Origin: Arsenophonus sp048493715
GTDB taxonomy: Bacteria; Pseudomonadota; Gammaproteobacteria; Enterobacterales; Enterobacteriaceae
Length of the DNA: 28,560 nucleotides
Assembly (NCBI GenBank): GCA_048493715.1
Contig: JBGDCZ010000033.1
Span: forward strand, 1-28,560
Direction of reading: 5' to 3'
Shown: positions 17,061 through 26,870 of the stretch, piece after piece
How the letters are laid out: each line of letters opens with the position of its first letter
Numbering within the stretch: the first letter of the stretch is position 1
Notes under the pieces: model-generated
What the model was told of the DNA's origin: nothing
The model's database searches: none
The model's input: the letters and a program-made list of their open reading frames with translations, nothing else
Made by a program: the position numbers and the translations under genes

Positions 17061-18443
17061 TTATTTTACCATTTGCCTATGTTGCTTACCATGTGGGTTT
17101 CTGGTCGTTGTTCCAGCTAAGTTGCTAATTAATAGTGCAAAATGCAGATCAACATCCTCAGGAATAGGTAAATAAACTTTATAGCCATTACCTGGGGCAA
17201 CTTGAATAGGTTGGTTTTTTTTATCAACTAAGTTAGATAAGGTAAATTGGATATTACCTGCTGGTGTCATCAATTCTAAATTATCGCCAACACAAAATTT
17301 ATTTTTTACATCCACTTCAGCCAGTCCATTTTGGCGTTCGCCAGTAAATTCACCTACAAATTGTTGGCTATCAGATACTGAATAACCATATTCATAGGTT
17401 TGGTATGCATCATGGGTATGGCGGCGTAAAAAGCCTTCGGTGTAGCCTCTGTGAGCTAAACCTTCTAATGTTGTTAATAATGTGGGATCGAAAGTTTTAC
17501 CTGCTACGGCATCGTCAATGGCGCGACGATAAACTTGGGCTGTTCGAGCGCAGTAGTAAAAGGATTTTGTCCGTCCTTCGATTTTTAGTGACTGAACACC
17601 GAGGTGAGTCAGGCGTTCAACATGTTCAATAGCACGTAGATCTTTTGAATTCATAATATAGGTGCCATGTTCATCTTCAAAGGCAGTCATATATTCACCA
17701 GGACGTTTTGTTTCTTTAATTAAAAAAACTTTGTCGGTCGGTTGTCCACTGCCTAGTGTGGGGTGAATATTTTTTATCGTGATCGGTTGGTGGTGATGAA
17801 CAATATTACCTATTATGTCTTCTTTTCCTTCCTGCACTTTATATTCCCAACGGCAAGCGTTGGTACAGGTACCTTGATTGGGATCTCGCTTGTTAATATA
17901 ACCGGAGAGTAAGCAACGACCAGAATAAGCCATACAAAGCGCGCCATGAACAAAAACTTCTAATTCAATATCCGGTACTTGTTGGCGAATTTCAGCAATT
18001 TCTTCAATTGAGAGCTCACGTGACAGGATAATTCGACTTAATCCCATTTGTTGCCAAAATTTTACTGTTGCCCAGTTAACGGCATTGGCTTGGACCGAAA
18101 GATGGATCTCCATTGCCGGAAATGTTTCTCTTACTAACATAATGAGGCCGGGATCGGACATAATCAAAGCATCCGGCTGCATTTCAATAACCGGGGTAAG
18201 ATCACGAATGAAAGTTTTTAATTTAGCATTATGTGGTGCAATATTAACCACTACATAGAAACGTTTTCCCATTTCATGGGCTTCTTTAATCCCTTTAGCT
18301 AAATTTTCATGATTGAATTCGTTGTTACGAACACGAAGGCTATAGCGAGGTTGTCCAGCATAAACAGCATCAGCGCCATAAGCAAAAGCATAACGCATGT
18401 TCTTTAGGGAACCTGCAGGAGAAAGTAATTCTGGCGTAAACAT
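17061..18443 (-). CDS. trhP: tRNA uridine hydroxylation protein TrhP (peptidase U32 family)
   Basis: TrhP (YegQ) is one of two E. coli systems that hydroxylate uridine 34 of certain tRNAs to 5-hydroxyuridine, the first step to cmo5U. It uses prephenate-linked chemistry and needs iron-sulfur biogenesis. The product is 460 residues (E. coli 453), starts MFTPELLSPAGSLKNMRYAF and keeps HLSVQANAVNWATVKFW. The cysteine set in HGALCMAYSGRCLLSGYIN and GTCTNACRWEY (around residues 168-200) is present. The end TTRNPHGK is followed by seven extra residues (QHRQMVK), a slight readthrough compared with E. coli. baeR lies 126 bases upstream; yegP, found between them in E. coli, is absent. Confidence 0.95.
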   Translation of the reverse strand: MFTPELLSPAGSLKNMRYAFAYGADAVYAGQPRYSLRVRNNEFNHENLAKGIKEAHEMGKRFYVVVNIAPHNAKLKTFIRDLTPVIEMQPDALIMSDPGLIMLVRETFPAMEIHLSVQANAVNWATVKFWQQMGLSRIILSRELSIEEIAEIRQQVPDIELEVFVHGALCMAYSGRCLLSGYINKRDPNQGTCTNACRWEYKVQEGKEDIIGNIVHHHQPITIKNIHPTLGSGQPTDKVFLIKETKRPGEYMTAFEDEHGTYIMNSKDLRAIEHVERLTHLGVQSLKIEGRTKSFYYCARTAQVYRRAIDDAVAGKTFDPTLLTTLEGLAHRGYTEGFLRRHTHDAYQTYEYGYSVSDSQQFVGEFTGERQNGLAEVDVKNKFCVGDNLELMTPAGNIQFTLSNLVDKKNQPIQVAPGNGYKVYLPIPEDVDLHFALLISNLAGTTTRNPHGKQHRQMVK

Positions 18444-18569
18444 GATAAGTTCTCAATCTGATAACAAGTCAGTACTTATTCTTCATCGGATAAGTTTTTA
18501 AGTTGTTAATTCTAACCCCTTATGTTACGAAATCCAAAATAAACCAGCCGTGATATTGGCAAAATTTAA

Positions 18570-19262
18570 TTAAACCAGTTCCCAACCATAACCTAGACCA
18601 TATACTGAACGAATAAATTGTCGTTCTTTATCTAATAGTTCCAATTTGCGGCGTAATTTTTTGATATGGCTATCAATGGTGTGATCAGTAACAATACGAT
18701 AATCATCGTAGAGATTATTTAGTAGCTTATCACGGGAAAAAACTTTAACAGGGTGTCGGGACAAAAATTTTAATAACCGAAATTCAGCCGGAGTTAATTC
18801 AACGGTTTGATTTTGATAACGTATCTGATAGATAGCTTCATCAATGATTAAATTATAGGATCGATTTTGTGATTTAGTTGGTTGGTAACAACGGCGTAAA
18901 ATAGTTTTAATTCTGGTGATCACCTCACGTGGACTAAAAGGTTTACAGATATAGTCATCGGCACCAATTTCTAACCCAACTAAGCGATCCATTTCTTCAG
19001 TTTTAGCCGTAACAATGATAATAGGAATGTCTGAAAATTGGCGTAATTGACGGAAAATAGCTAAGCCGTTTGCGCCTGGCAACATAAGATCAAGTAAAAT
19101 CAGATCAGCAGGAGAATATTTTACTTGGTTAATAACAGCATTACCGTCTAGTAACCAGTCACTTTGAAAACCTGCCACTTGAAGATAATCAACTAACAAT
19201 TGGTCTAACTTTGGTTCATCTTCAACAACTAAAATACGGTAGCAGTAATTATCGAGGCTCAT
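18570..19262 (-). CDS. baeR: Response regulator BaeR (OmpR family)
   Basis: BaeR activates mdtABC, acrD and spy in response to envelope stress in E. coli. This 230-residue protein has a receiver domain (about 8-122) with acidic pocket Asp15/Glu16, phosphoacceptor Asp58 in LILLDLMLPG and Lys107 in ICKPFSPRE. A winged-helix DNA-binding domain (about 130-230) carries LTPAEFRLLKFL, DDYRIVTDHTIDSHIKKLRRKLE and VYGLGYGWE. These match BaeR rather than other OmpR paralogues, and the neighbours agree. The frame is intact although the partner gene baeS is dead. The ATG overlaps the baeS stop (ATGA). Confidence 0.93.
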   Translation of the reverse strand: MSLDNYCYRILVVEDEPKLDQLLVDYLQVAGFQSDWLLDGNAVINQVKYSPADLILLDLMLPGANGLAIFRQLRQFSDIPIIIVTAKTEEMDRLVGLEIGADDYICKPFSPREVITRIKTILRRCYQPTKSQNRSYNLIIDEAIYQIRYQNQTVELTPAEFRLLKFLSRHPVKVFSRDKLLNNLYDDYRIVTDHTIDSHIKKLRRKLELLDKERQFIRSVYGLGYGWELV

Positions 19263-20659
19263 ACCTTTTGGCTTTTATGATGATGATTTAATGGTAATTC
19301 TATGCTAATTTTTACCCCACCTAGAGAGGAGACTGAAGCGTTTATTTTGCCACCATGGGCTTCAACGATATTATAACAAATTACTAAGTCAAGTCCTGAA
19401 CCCCCACTAGCACGGTTACGATAACTTTATACCCGATAAAATCGCCCAAAGATTAATGGGTATTGATGAGCCAATGAGCCTGGTGAGCTATCCTGCCAGA
19501 TGAGATAAAAGGTTGGTCAGCTATAAAACCCTGTATAGTTAGGGTGCCAGGTGAGGTGGTATAACGTAAACTGTTTGCCAATAAATTATGAAATAATTGA
19601 GCTAACCGATCAGGATCAGCGTATATAGTAATAACACTAGGCAACGTAACATTTAAAGCAATTTTTTTATCAGTAAATTTAGCGCGATAGTTGCTGATAG
19701 CTAATTCAATTTGCTCTGCTAAATTAATCTTTCTGGTTCGATAACTAATGAACCGTGATCAGATAGGGAAAGCTGATGCAAATCATTAACCAGTTTAATT
19801 AGTGTATTCGTTTCAGCTAATAATGAATTTAATGTTGTTGGGTAAAGAGCACGAACGCTATCCTGAATTGCCTCTAGTTCGCCTCGTAATATGGATAATG
19901 GTGTGCGTAATTCGTGCGAGATATCTGCCATATAGTCACGCTGCATTTGTTCATTTTTTTCTAAGGTGGAAGCTAATTGGTTAAAATCTTTAGCCAGTTG
20001 GCCAAGTTCGTCTAGGCTTGAGATCCGTACACGGACAGCAAAATTTCCGGTGGTAAGTTTTTGATTTCCTTCAAGGATATGCTTGATTGGTTTGAGAAAG
20101 TTTCTCGCCAGTAGAAAAGTGGTGATCAGTGCTACTAGCAATGAAAACATTGTCACCAGAGTGCTAGTGATATGTTGCTGATGGTCAAAGTTAATACCTG
20201 CTGCACGACTAATTTTATCGGCTGTATTGCTGATTACCCAACCTACGATCTGGTTATGATATATAACCGGTTTTTGAATAATGTCGTCTTTGGTCGCCGG
20301 TAACTGGCCACGACCTGAAAGCCTGGTCATATTATGATCGACAATCCACACTTGAGTACGCCAGCTTTTTGCTGACGATTGAGTTGGCAGGTCATTTTCC
20401 TGTTCCAGGTTATTGATGAGCCGGGTCACAGCACGGTCATTATGTTGCAAAAATGTCTAATTACCGGTTTGTTGGTATTGTTTAGCGAGTGCTTGAGCAA
20501 TCAGGCTATTACGTAACTCATTTGTTTGTCTAATGTAGCCAATAAAACCTTGTTAAAAACTTAATCTAATCCCCCAGTGCATGGTAAAGACAATCAGCAG
20601 ACAGAAGGCAAAGATAGCAAAAAAAGTTTACTGGTTATACTGCTAAAGCGTATTTTCAT
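19259..20659 (-). pseudogene. baeS: Degraded sensor histidine kinase baeS
   Basis: Pieces of E. coli BaeS run in order from ATG 20659 to TGA 19259-19261. The N-terminus (MKIRFSSITSKLF) shifts frame at a T run. The next part (MHWGIRLSF, QGFIGYI) has an in-frame TAA where E. coli has Glu, and a TAG follows in GN-stop-TFLQ where E. coli has Trp. The long piece 19719-20450 holds HAMP-like sequence and the H box DISHELRTPLSILRGELEAI. The N box (LFHNLLANSLRYTT) and the G box are in further frames, and the usual GLGL is now GLDL. At least three frameshifts and two stops make a working kinase impossible. ATGA junctions with mdtC and baeR show it was once part of the operon. Confidence 0.93.
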
Positions 20660-23600
20660 TCGCGTCTTGTTACTTTGCGCTTTTGTTGTAAATAGGTCTG
20701 TAGCTTATCGAATGCGAGATAAACCACTGGTGTAGTATAAAGTGTCAATATTTGACTAACAATCAAGCCACCAACAATGGTTATTCCTAAAGGTTGACGT
20801 AATTCCGCGCCATCACCATTAGCTATTGCCAGTGGTAGCATGCCAAAAATTGCTGCGATAGTGGTCATTAATATGGGCCGAAAACGTAATAAACTGGCTT
20901 TGAATATAGCATTATGCGCGCTGAGCATACCTTGCCTTTGTGCCTGAATAGCAAAATCCACCATAATGATGGCATTTTTTTTAACAATACCAATTAATAA
21001 CAAAATGCCAATCAGCGCAATTAAACTAAAAGGGGTATTAAACAGTTCTAATGCTAATAAAGCACCTAAACCTGCTGACGGTAAGGTGGAAAGAATGGTT
21101 AATGGATGTATATAGCTTTCATAAAGGATGCCAAGGACAATATACACTGTACCAATGGCGGCTATGATCAGAAATAATTGGCTTTTTAAGGTTTCTTGAA
21201 ATATTTTTGCTGTTCCAGCAAATGTACTGCGTACAGTAGGTGGCACAGCTAATTGGATCATAGTCAGTTCTATCGTGTTAATGGCATCATTTAATGTATA
21301 GCCTTCATTAAGGTTAAACGAAATCGTTGATGAGGCAGATAATCCTTGATGATTAACACTTAATGGAGCATTGGTAGGTTGCCATTGAGCGAAAAAGGAA
21401 AGTGGAATTGGTTTGCCTTGTTTATTAATTACAAACATTTTTTCTAATGTACTGGCGTCTTGGGTATATTTAGGTGCAACTTCCATAATAACTTTATATT
21501 GATTCATTGGTTGATAAATGGTGGAGATTTGTCGCTGGCCGAAGGCATCATTAAGTAAGTTGTTGGCAGCTTTAATATTAATACCTAATTGTGCCATTTT
21601 GTCCCGATCGTAAGTTATTGCCATTTCTGTGCCTTTGTCTTCTTTATCGGAATTAACGTCAGTTATTTGAGGAAGCTGAGCCAGAGCTTTACGAACTTGT
21701 GGTTCCCACAAGCGTAATTCGTTGAGATCATCAGCAAGTAGCGTAAACTGATAGCTGGCAGATGCCTGACGTCCACCTGCTCGAATATCTTGCACTGGTA
21801 TAAGAAATAAGCTCGCGCCTGGTTCATTAGCCAATGTATTTCTCAGTCGTTGAATAATTTGATTTATGCTTTGTTTACGCTGACTAAGAGGTTTTAAAGA
21901 GATAAAAATAAAACCGCTATTAATTTGGCTACCGTCAATAAAACCAGTCACATTGTCAATACTAGGATCTTGTTCCATTAGGCTCATAAAACGAGTCATT
22001 TTTGTTTTCATCGCTTGGAAAGAGATACTCTGATCGGCACGAACATAGCCTAATAATCGGCCAGTATCCTGTTCAGGGAAGAATGTTTTTGGGATACCGA
22101 TATAAAGATAAATGTTTAAACCGATAGTTGCGAGCAAAACCAATAACACATTACGTTGGTGAGCTAAGATCCAATTCAATGTGACACCGTAACTTTTTTG
22201 TATTTTTAATAATAGCCAGCCAAAGCCACTAATCTTATGGGTGCTATGTTTTTTTCTTCTTGTTAATAGATAAGCACACATCATGGGGGTAAGAGTAAGT
22301 GAGACAAATAATGAGATCAAAATTGCTGTGGCTAAAGTGATGGCAAATTCATGGAAAAAGCGACCGACTAAACCATCCATAAAGAATAAAGGGATGAAAA
22401 CCGCGATTAAAGAGATACTCATCGACAAAACAGTAAAACCAACCTCACTAACACCAATAATAGCTGCTTTCGCTCGAGTTACACCATTTTCTATGTGGCG
22501 CATAATATTCTCAATCACCACAATGGCATCGTCGACGACAAAACCAGTTGCAACGGTTAATGCCATCAACGATAGATTATTAAGGCTAAAACCACATAGA
22601 TACATACCTGTAAAGCTACCAATTAGTGAGACTGGCACCACAATGGCAGGAATAATTGTTGCTCGGCCAGAGCGTAAGAATAAGAAAACGACCAGGATCA
22701 CCAAACTAATTGCAATGATTAATGCTTGTTCAACTTCAATCAGGGAAGCACGAATTGTCGGGGTTCTATCTTGGGCAATGTTTAAATTGATACTAGCAGG
22801 TAGCATTTTACGGAGTTCAGGCAATTCTGCGCGAATACGATCGACAGTTGTGATGATATTGGCGCCGGCTTCTCGGCGAATGACTAAAATAACGGCCGGT
22901 TTACCGGCCGCCATACCGGCAGTACGAATGTCTTGTACCGAGTCTTTAATATTAGCGACATCCTGTAGTCTAACCGCAGAGTTATTATGGTAACGAATAA
23001 TAATCGGTTGATAATCGGCCGCAGTTTTTAATTCATCATTGGTTTTTATCTGCCAGAGTGACTGCTCATCATGCAGGTAGCCTTGGGGACGACGGACATT
23101 GGCATCATTAATCGCTTCTCTTACTGCATCAAGGGAGATCCCTTGATTAAATAATGCTGTTGGATTGAGCTCAATACGTACTGCTGGCAAAGAACCACCA
23201 CTGACAGAAACTTCACTGACACCGGCTATTTGTGCAATATGTTGCGCAAGTTGTGTTGAGGCGATGTCATATATTTCACCTATTCGGTAGCTATTTGATG
23301 TTAATGTTAATATCATGATTGGTGCATCAGCCGGATTGGTTTTGTAGTAACGTGGACGTGATGGCATCCCGGTAGGTAACAGACTTTGTGCTGCATTTAA
23401 CACCGCTTGTACTTCTCTGGCGGCACTATCAATATTTTTATTCAGATCAAATTCCAGCGTAATATTGGTATTCCCTAACGAACTGTTAGAAGTCATTTCG
23501 TTAATACCGGCAATTTGACCTAAAGCTCGCTCTAATGGTGTGGCAATTGAAGAAGCCATAGTTTCGGGTGACGCACCAGGCATTGAAGCAGTTACTTTGA

Positions 23601-23733
23601 TAACTGGAAAGTTTACTTGCGGTAACGGTGAGATTGGCATCAGCATAAAAGTAAAAACACCGCATAAGGTAATTGCCAGGCTAAGTAGGGTGGTAGCAAC
23701 TGGGCGTTCGATAAATAATGCGAACAGTTTCAC
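20656..23733 (-). CDS. mdtC: RND multidrug efflux pump subunit MdtC
   Basis: MdtC is one of two different RND subunits that form the MdtB2C heterotrimer in the inner membrane. With MdtA and TolC it exports bile salts, novobiocin and other compounds using the proton gradient. The 1025-residue length equals E. coli MdtC. It starts MKLFALFIERPVATTLL and has the proton-relay Asp pair in GFVVDDAIVVIEN near residue 400, the Lys in GIVKKNAIIMVDFA near 930, two large periplasmic loops and twelve predicted membrane segments. The start is GTG (23731-23733), overlapping the mdtB stop as GTGA, with AGGAG upstream. The stop overlaps baeS directly, so no mdtD is present. Confidence 0.96.
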   Translation of the reverse strand: MKLFALFIERPVATTLLSLAITLCGVFTFMLMPISPLPQVNFPVIKVTASMPGASPETMASSIATPLERALGQIAGINEMTSNSSLGNTNITLEFDLNKNIDSAAREVQAVLNAAQSLLPTGMPSRPRYYKTNPADAPIMILTLTSNSYRIGEIYDIASTQLAQHIAQIAGVSEVSVSGGSLPAVRIELNPTALFNQGISLDAVREAINDANVRRPQGYLHDEQSLWQIKTNDELKTAADYQPIIIRYHNNSAVRLQDVANIKDSVQDIRTAGMAAGKPAVILVIRREAGANIITTVDRIRAELPELRKMLPASINLNIAQDRTPTIRASLIEVEQALIIAISLVILVVFLFLRSGRATIIPAIVVPVSLIGSFTGMYLCGFSLNNLSLMALTVATGFVVDDAIVVIENIMRHIENGVTRAKAAIIGVSEVGFTVLSMSISLIAVFIPLFFMDGLVGRFFHEFAITLATAILISLFVSLTLTPMMCAYLLTRRKKHSTHKISGFGWLLLKIQKSYGVTLNWILAHQRNVLLVLLATIGLNIYLYIGIPKTFFPEQDTGRLLGYVRADQSISFQAMKTKMTRFMSLMEQDPSIDNVTGFIDGSQINSGFIFISLKPLSQRKQSINQIIQRLRNTLANEPGASLFLIPVQDIRAGGRQASASYQFTLLADDLNELRLWEPQVRKALAQLPQITDVNSDKEDKGTEMAITYDRDKMAQLGINIKAANNLLNDAFGQRQISTIYQPMNQYKVIMEVAPKYTQDASTLEKMFVINKQGKPIPLSFFAQWQPTNAPLSVNHQGLSASSTISFNLNEGYTLNDAINTIELTMIQLAVPPTVRSTFAGTAKIFQETLKSQLFLIIAAIGTVYIVLGILYESYIHPLTILSTLPSAGLGALLALELFNTPFSLIALIGILLLIGIVKKNAIIMVDFAIQAQRQGMLSAHNAIFKASLLRFRPILMTTIAAIFGMLPLAIANGDGAELRQPLGITIVGGLIVSQILTLYTTPVVYLAFDKLQTYLQQKRKVTRRE

Positions 23734-26700
23734 AGCAATGGCTCCTGTCCTTTTGCTGTCTGGTTATTATGTCGACCAAATTTCCAATATTGGGCTAGCC
23801 GATCAAACAGTAGATAGATCACTGGAGTGGTAAATAGGGTTAAGATTTGACTCAAAATTAAGCCTCCAACCATGCAAGTTCCTAATGGTCTACGTAGCTC
23901 AGCACCGACGCCAGTGCTTAACATTAAAGGAAGCGCGCCAAGCAGGGCGGCCATGGTGGTCATCAAAATCGGCCTGAAGCGCAATAAACAAGCCTGATAG
24001 ATAGCTTGTTGAGGTGATAAACCTTGTTCCCGCTCTGCAGCTAATGCAAAGTCAATCATCATAATCGCGTTTTTCTTGACGATCCCGATAAGTAATATAA
24101 TACCGATCACAGCGATAATATCGAGTTGGTAACCTGCCATCATTAAGGCAAGTAGTGCGCCAACGCCTGCGGTAGGCAGGGTAGAAAGAATAGTGATGGG
24201 ATGGATAAAACTTTCATATAAGATCCCGAGAACAATATACATCGCAATAATGGCCGCTAAGATAAGCCATAAAGTATTCACCAGAGCTTTTTCAAATGCT
24301 AATGTTGCTCCTTGAAATTGAGTAATAATATCATGGGGTAATTCAATTTTGCTCTCTGCTTGTTTGATGGTGCTGAGAGCTCCTTCTAACGAGCCGCCTT
24401 TAGCCACATTGAAAGAAAAAGTGGCAGAGGGAAATTGTGCTAAGTGATTAATCGATAATGGACCATAACTTTGTTCAATCTTAGCAATTATATTTAGTGG
24501 AACCATAGTATTTTGGTTACTCCGCAAGCGAATATTATTTAGTGCAGTCAGACCAACACCACCTTCTTCGCCATGTTCAAGAATAACTCGGTATTGATTT
24601 GCTTGGGTATAAATGGTTGAAATCATTCGCTGGCCGAAAGCATTATATAATGCGTTATCAATGGCTGACATACTAATGCCTAAACGGCTGGCTGTATCGC
24701 GATCAACTATCATATTAGCGATTAATCCTTTATCTTGCCAATCACTGCTAACATCAGTAAGTTGCTGATTGGTTTTTAACGCTTCGAGTAGTTTGGGAAC
24801 CCACAATGAAAGTTGCTGTAAAGAAGCTGCTTTTAAAGTAAATTGATATTGGGTGCGTGAAATCTGGGTATTAATGGTTAGATCTTGCATTGGCTGTAAA
24901 AATAACTTAATACCAGCAATATCATCCACCGTCTGTTGTAGCCGAGGGATAATGATATCTATGCGATCATCACGTTGATTTAATGGTTTAAGGGTAATTT
25001 GCACGCGCGCATTATTGAGGGATGAATTAATACCATCAATACCGACAAAAGTAGTGACATTTTCCACTGCTGGATCCGCTAATAATCGTTCAGTAATTTG
25101 GTGCTGTTTTTCGGCCATTACAGCAAAAGAGCTAGATTGTGGTGCTTCGATTACCCCTTGCAATGCTCCATTGTCTTGTAAAGGGAAAAAACCTTTTGGA
25201 ATAATCAGATATAGCAATGCCGTCAGTATTAGAGTGCTAATCGCTACGGCTAGGGTTAACCATTTATGATTGAGAATGTGTTTAAGCCAGTTTGCATAAA
25301 TAGCAATCATTTTATCAAACAACATTTCACAGCCTTTTTCAAAACGATTGTATTTGGTTTTTGTTTCACTCTTTAGTAAACGTGCACACATCATTGGTGT
25401 GAGGGTAAGGGAAACAATCGCCGAAATTAATATTGCGACTGCTAGAGTAATGGCAAATTCACGAAATAAGCGACCGACAATATCACTCATGAAAAAAAGT
25501 GGGATCAGTACTGCAATTAATGAAAAGGTTAAAGAAATAATGGTAAAGCCAATTTCACCCGCTCCTTTTAGTGCTGCCGTTAATGGTTTATCTCCCTTTT
25601 CCAAATAGCGAGAAATGTTTTCAATAACCACAATCGCATCATCAACCACAAAGCCAGTCGCGACAGTCAATGCCATTAGGGTGAGGTTATTAATCGAAAA
25701 GCTGCAAAAATACATGACGGCAAAAGTACCAACTAATGATAGTGGAACAGCGATACCGGGAATGAGGGTGGCGATACCATTGCGCAAAAAAAGATAAATT
25801 ACCATTACAACTAAAGCAATTGATAATACTAATTCAAATTGCACATCTTTAACTGAAGCTCGAATAGTTGTTGTTTGATCGGTAAGGATATTAACCTTGA
25901 CTGCTTTAGGTAAGTTTTTAACTAACTCAGGTAAAATTTGCTGGATATGATCGGTGGTTTTAATGACATTGGCGCCTGGCTGGCGTTGGACATTAATCAC
26001 GATTGCCGGTTTTTTATTTGCCCAAGCACCTAATTGATTATTTTCTGCTGCTTCCGATATGGTTGCAATGTCGCCTAGTCGAATAGCCGCACCTTGCTTG
26101 TAGGCAATAATAAGAGAGCGATAATCTGCCAATGATTTCATTTGATCATTAGCAGCCAAAGTGATTGCGCGAGTGGGACCATCAAGGCTGCCTTTAGCTG
26201 AATTTATATTAGCATTATTAATTGCTAGCCGAATTGTTTCATTATCCAGTTGGTGCGCAGCAACCGCTTGTGGGTTTAGCTTGATGCGTACCGCTGGACG
26301 TTGCCCACCGGCGAGAGTCACTAAGCCAACACCATCTACCTGAGAAATTTTTTGGGCGATCCGTGTTTCAACCATGTCTTGCAATTGGGTCATTGGTAGG
26401 GCATTGGTCGTTACGGCTAAGGTTAAAATTGGCGGATCGGCGGGATTGACTTTACTATAAATGGGCGGATAGGGCAGATCTTTTGGTAATAAATTACTGG
26501 CAGCATTAATTGCCGCTTGCACTTCTTGCTCAGCAATATCCAGCGCTAATGACAGTTGAAAGGTTAAAGTAATCACCGAAGAGCCACCAGCACTTTGGGA
26601 AAACATCTGTTTTAGTCCTGACATCTGTCCCAATTGGCGCTCTAAAGGTGCGGTGATTGCTGACGTCATCACGTCAGGGCTGGCACCAGGATAGAGGGTG

Positions 26701-26870
26701 ACCACTTGAATTGTAGGATAGTCAACTTGTGGCAATGCAGAGACCGGTAAAAAACGGTAACCGATAATGCCAGATAATAAAATTGCCACAATAAATAACG
26801 TGGTTGTTACTGGGCGTAGAATAAATAACCGTGATAGGCCACCATTTTTTACCGGTGTCGCAAACTGCAT
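23730..26870 (-). CDS. mdtB: RND multidrug efflux pump subunit MdtB
   Basis: MdtB is the majority RND subunit of the MdtABC pump. The 1046 residues compare with 1040 in E. coli. It starts with FILRPVTTTLFIVAILL (first membrane helix), shows GFVVDDAIVVIENI near residue 408 (proton relay), periplasmic porter regions, GIVKKNAIMMIDFAL near 945 and a short cytoplasmic tail rich in Asn, Gln and Lys. The ATG at 26868-26870 overlaps the mdtA stop (TAATG), so the three subunits are made together. No frameshift is seen over more than 3 kb, in contrast with baeS. Confidence 0.96.
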   Translation of the reverse strand: MQFATPVKNGGLSRLFILRPVTTTLFIVAILLSGIIGYRFLPVSALPQVDYPTIQVVTLYPGASPDVMTSAITAPLERQLGQMSGLKQMFSQSAGGSSVITLTFQLSLALDIAEQEVQAAINAASNLLPKDLPYPPIYSKVNPADPPILTLAVTTNALPMTQLQDMVETRIAQKISQVDGVGLVTLAGGQRPAVRIKLNPQAVAAHQLDNETIRLAINNANINSAKGSLDGPTRAITLAANDQMKSLADYRSLIIAYKQGAAIRLGDIATISEAAENNQLGAWANKKPAIVINVQRQPGANVIKTTDHIQQILPELVKNLPKAVKVNILTDQTTTIRASVKDVQFELVLSIALVVMVIYLFLRNGIATLIPGIAVPLSLVGTFAVMYFCSFSINNLTLMALTVATGFVVDDAIVVIENISRYLEKGDKPLTAALKGAGEIGFTIISLTFSLIAVLIPLFFMSDIVGRLFREFAITLAVAILISAIVSLTLTPMMCARLLKSETKTKYNRFEKGCEMLFDKMIAIYANWLKHILNHKWLTLAVAISTLILTALLYLIIPKGFFPLQDNGALQGVIEAPQSSSFAVMAEKQHQITERLLADPAVENVTTFVGIDGINSSLNNARVQITLKPLNQRDDRIDIIIPRLQQTVDDIAGIKLFLQPMQDLTINTQISRTQYQFTLKAASLQQLSLWVPKLLEALKTNQQLTDVSSDWQDKGLIANMIVDRDTASRLGISMSAIDNALYNAFGQRMISTIYTQANQYRVILEHGEEGGVGLTALNNIRLRSNQNTMVPLNIIAKIEQSYGPLSINHLAQFPSATFSFNVAKGGSLEGALSTIKQAESKIELPHDIITQFQGATLAFEKALVNTLWLILAAIIAMYIVLGILYESFIHPITILSTLPTAGVGALLALMMAGYQLDIIAVIGIILLIGIVKKNAIMMIDFALAAEREQGLSPQQAIYQACLLRFRPILMTTMAALLGALPLMLSTGVGAELRRPLGTCMVGGLILSQILTLFTTPVIYLLFDRLAQYWKFGRHNNQTAKGQEPLL

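Noticed and set aside
16916..17128. 70-codon hydrophobic plus-strand ORF overlapping the 3' end of trhP
   Set aside because: It has no good ribosome binding site, overlaps trhP antisense, and its hydrophobicity is explained by T-rich sequence.
22283..22993. Long 236-codon plus-strand open frame within mdtC
   Set aside because: It is antisense to a conserved mdtC segment, including the Asp pair helix; an equivalent antisense frame appears opposite the same part of mdtB, as expected for shadow frames of paralogous genes.
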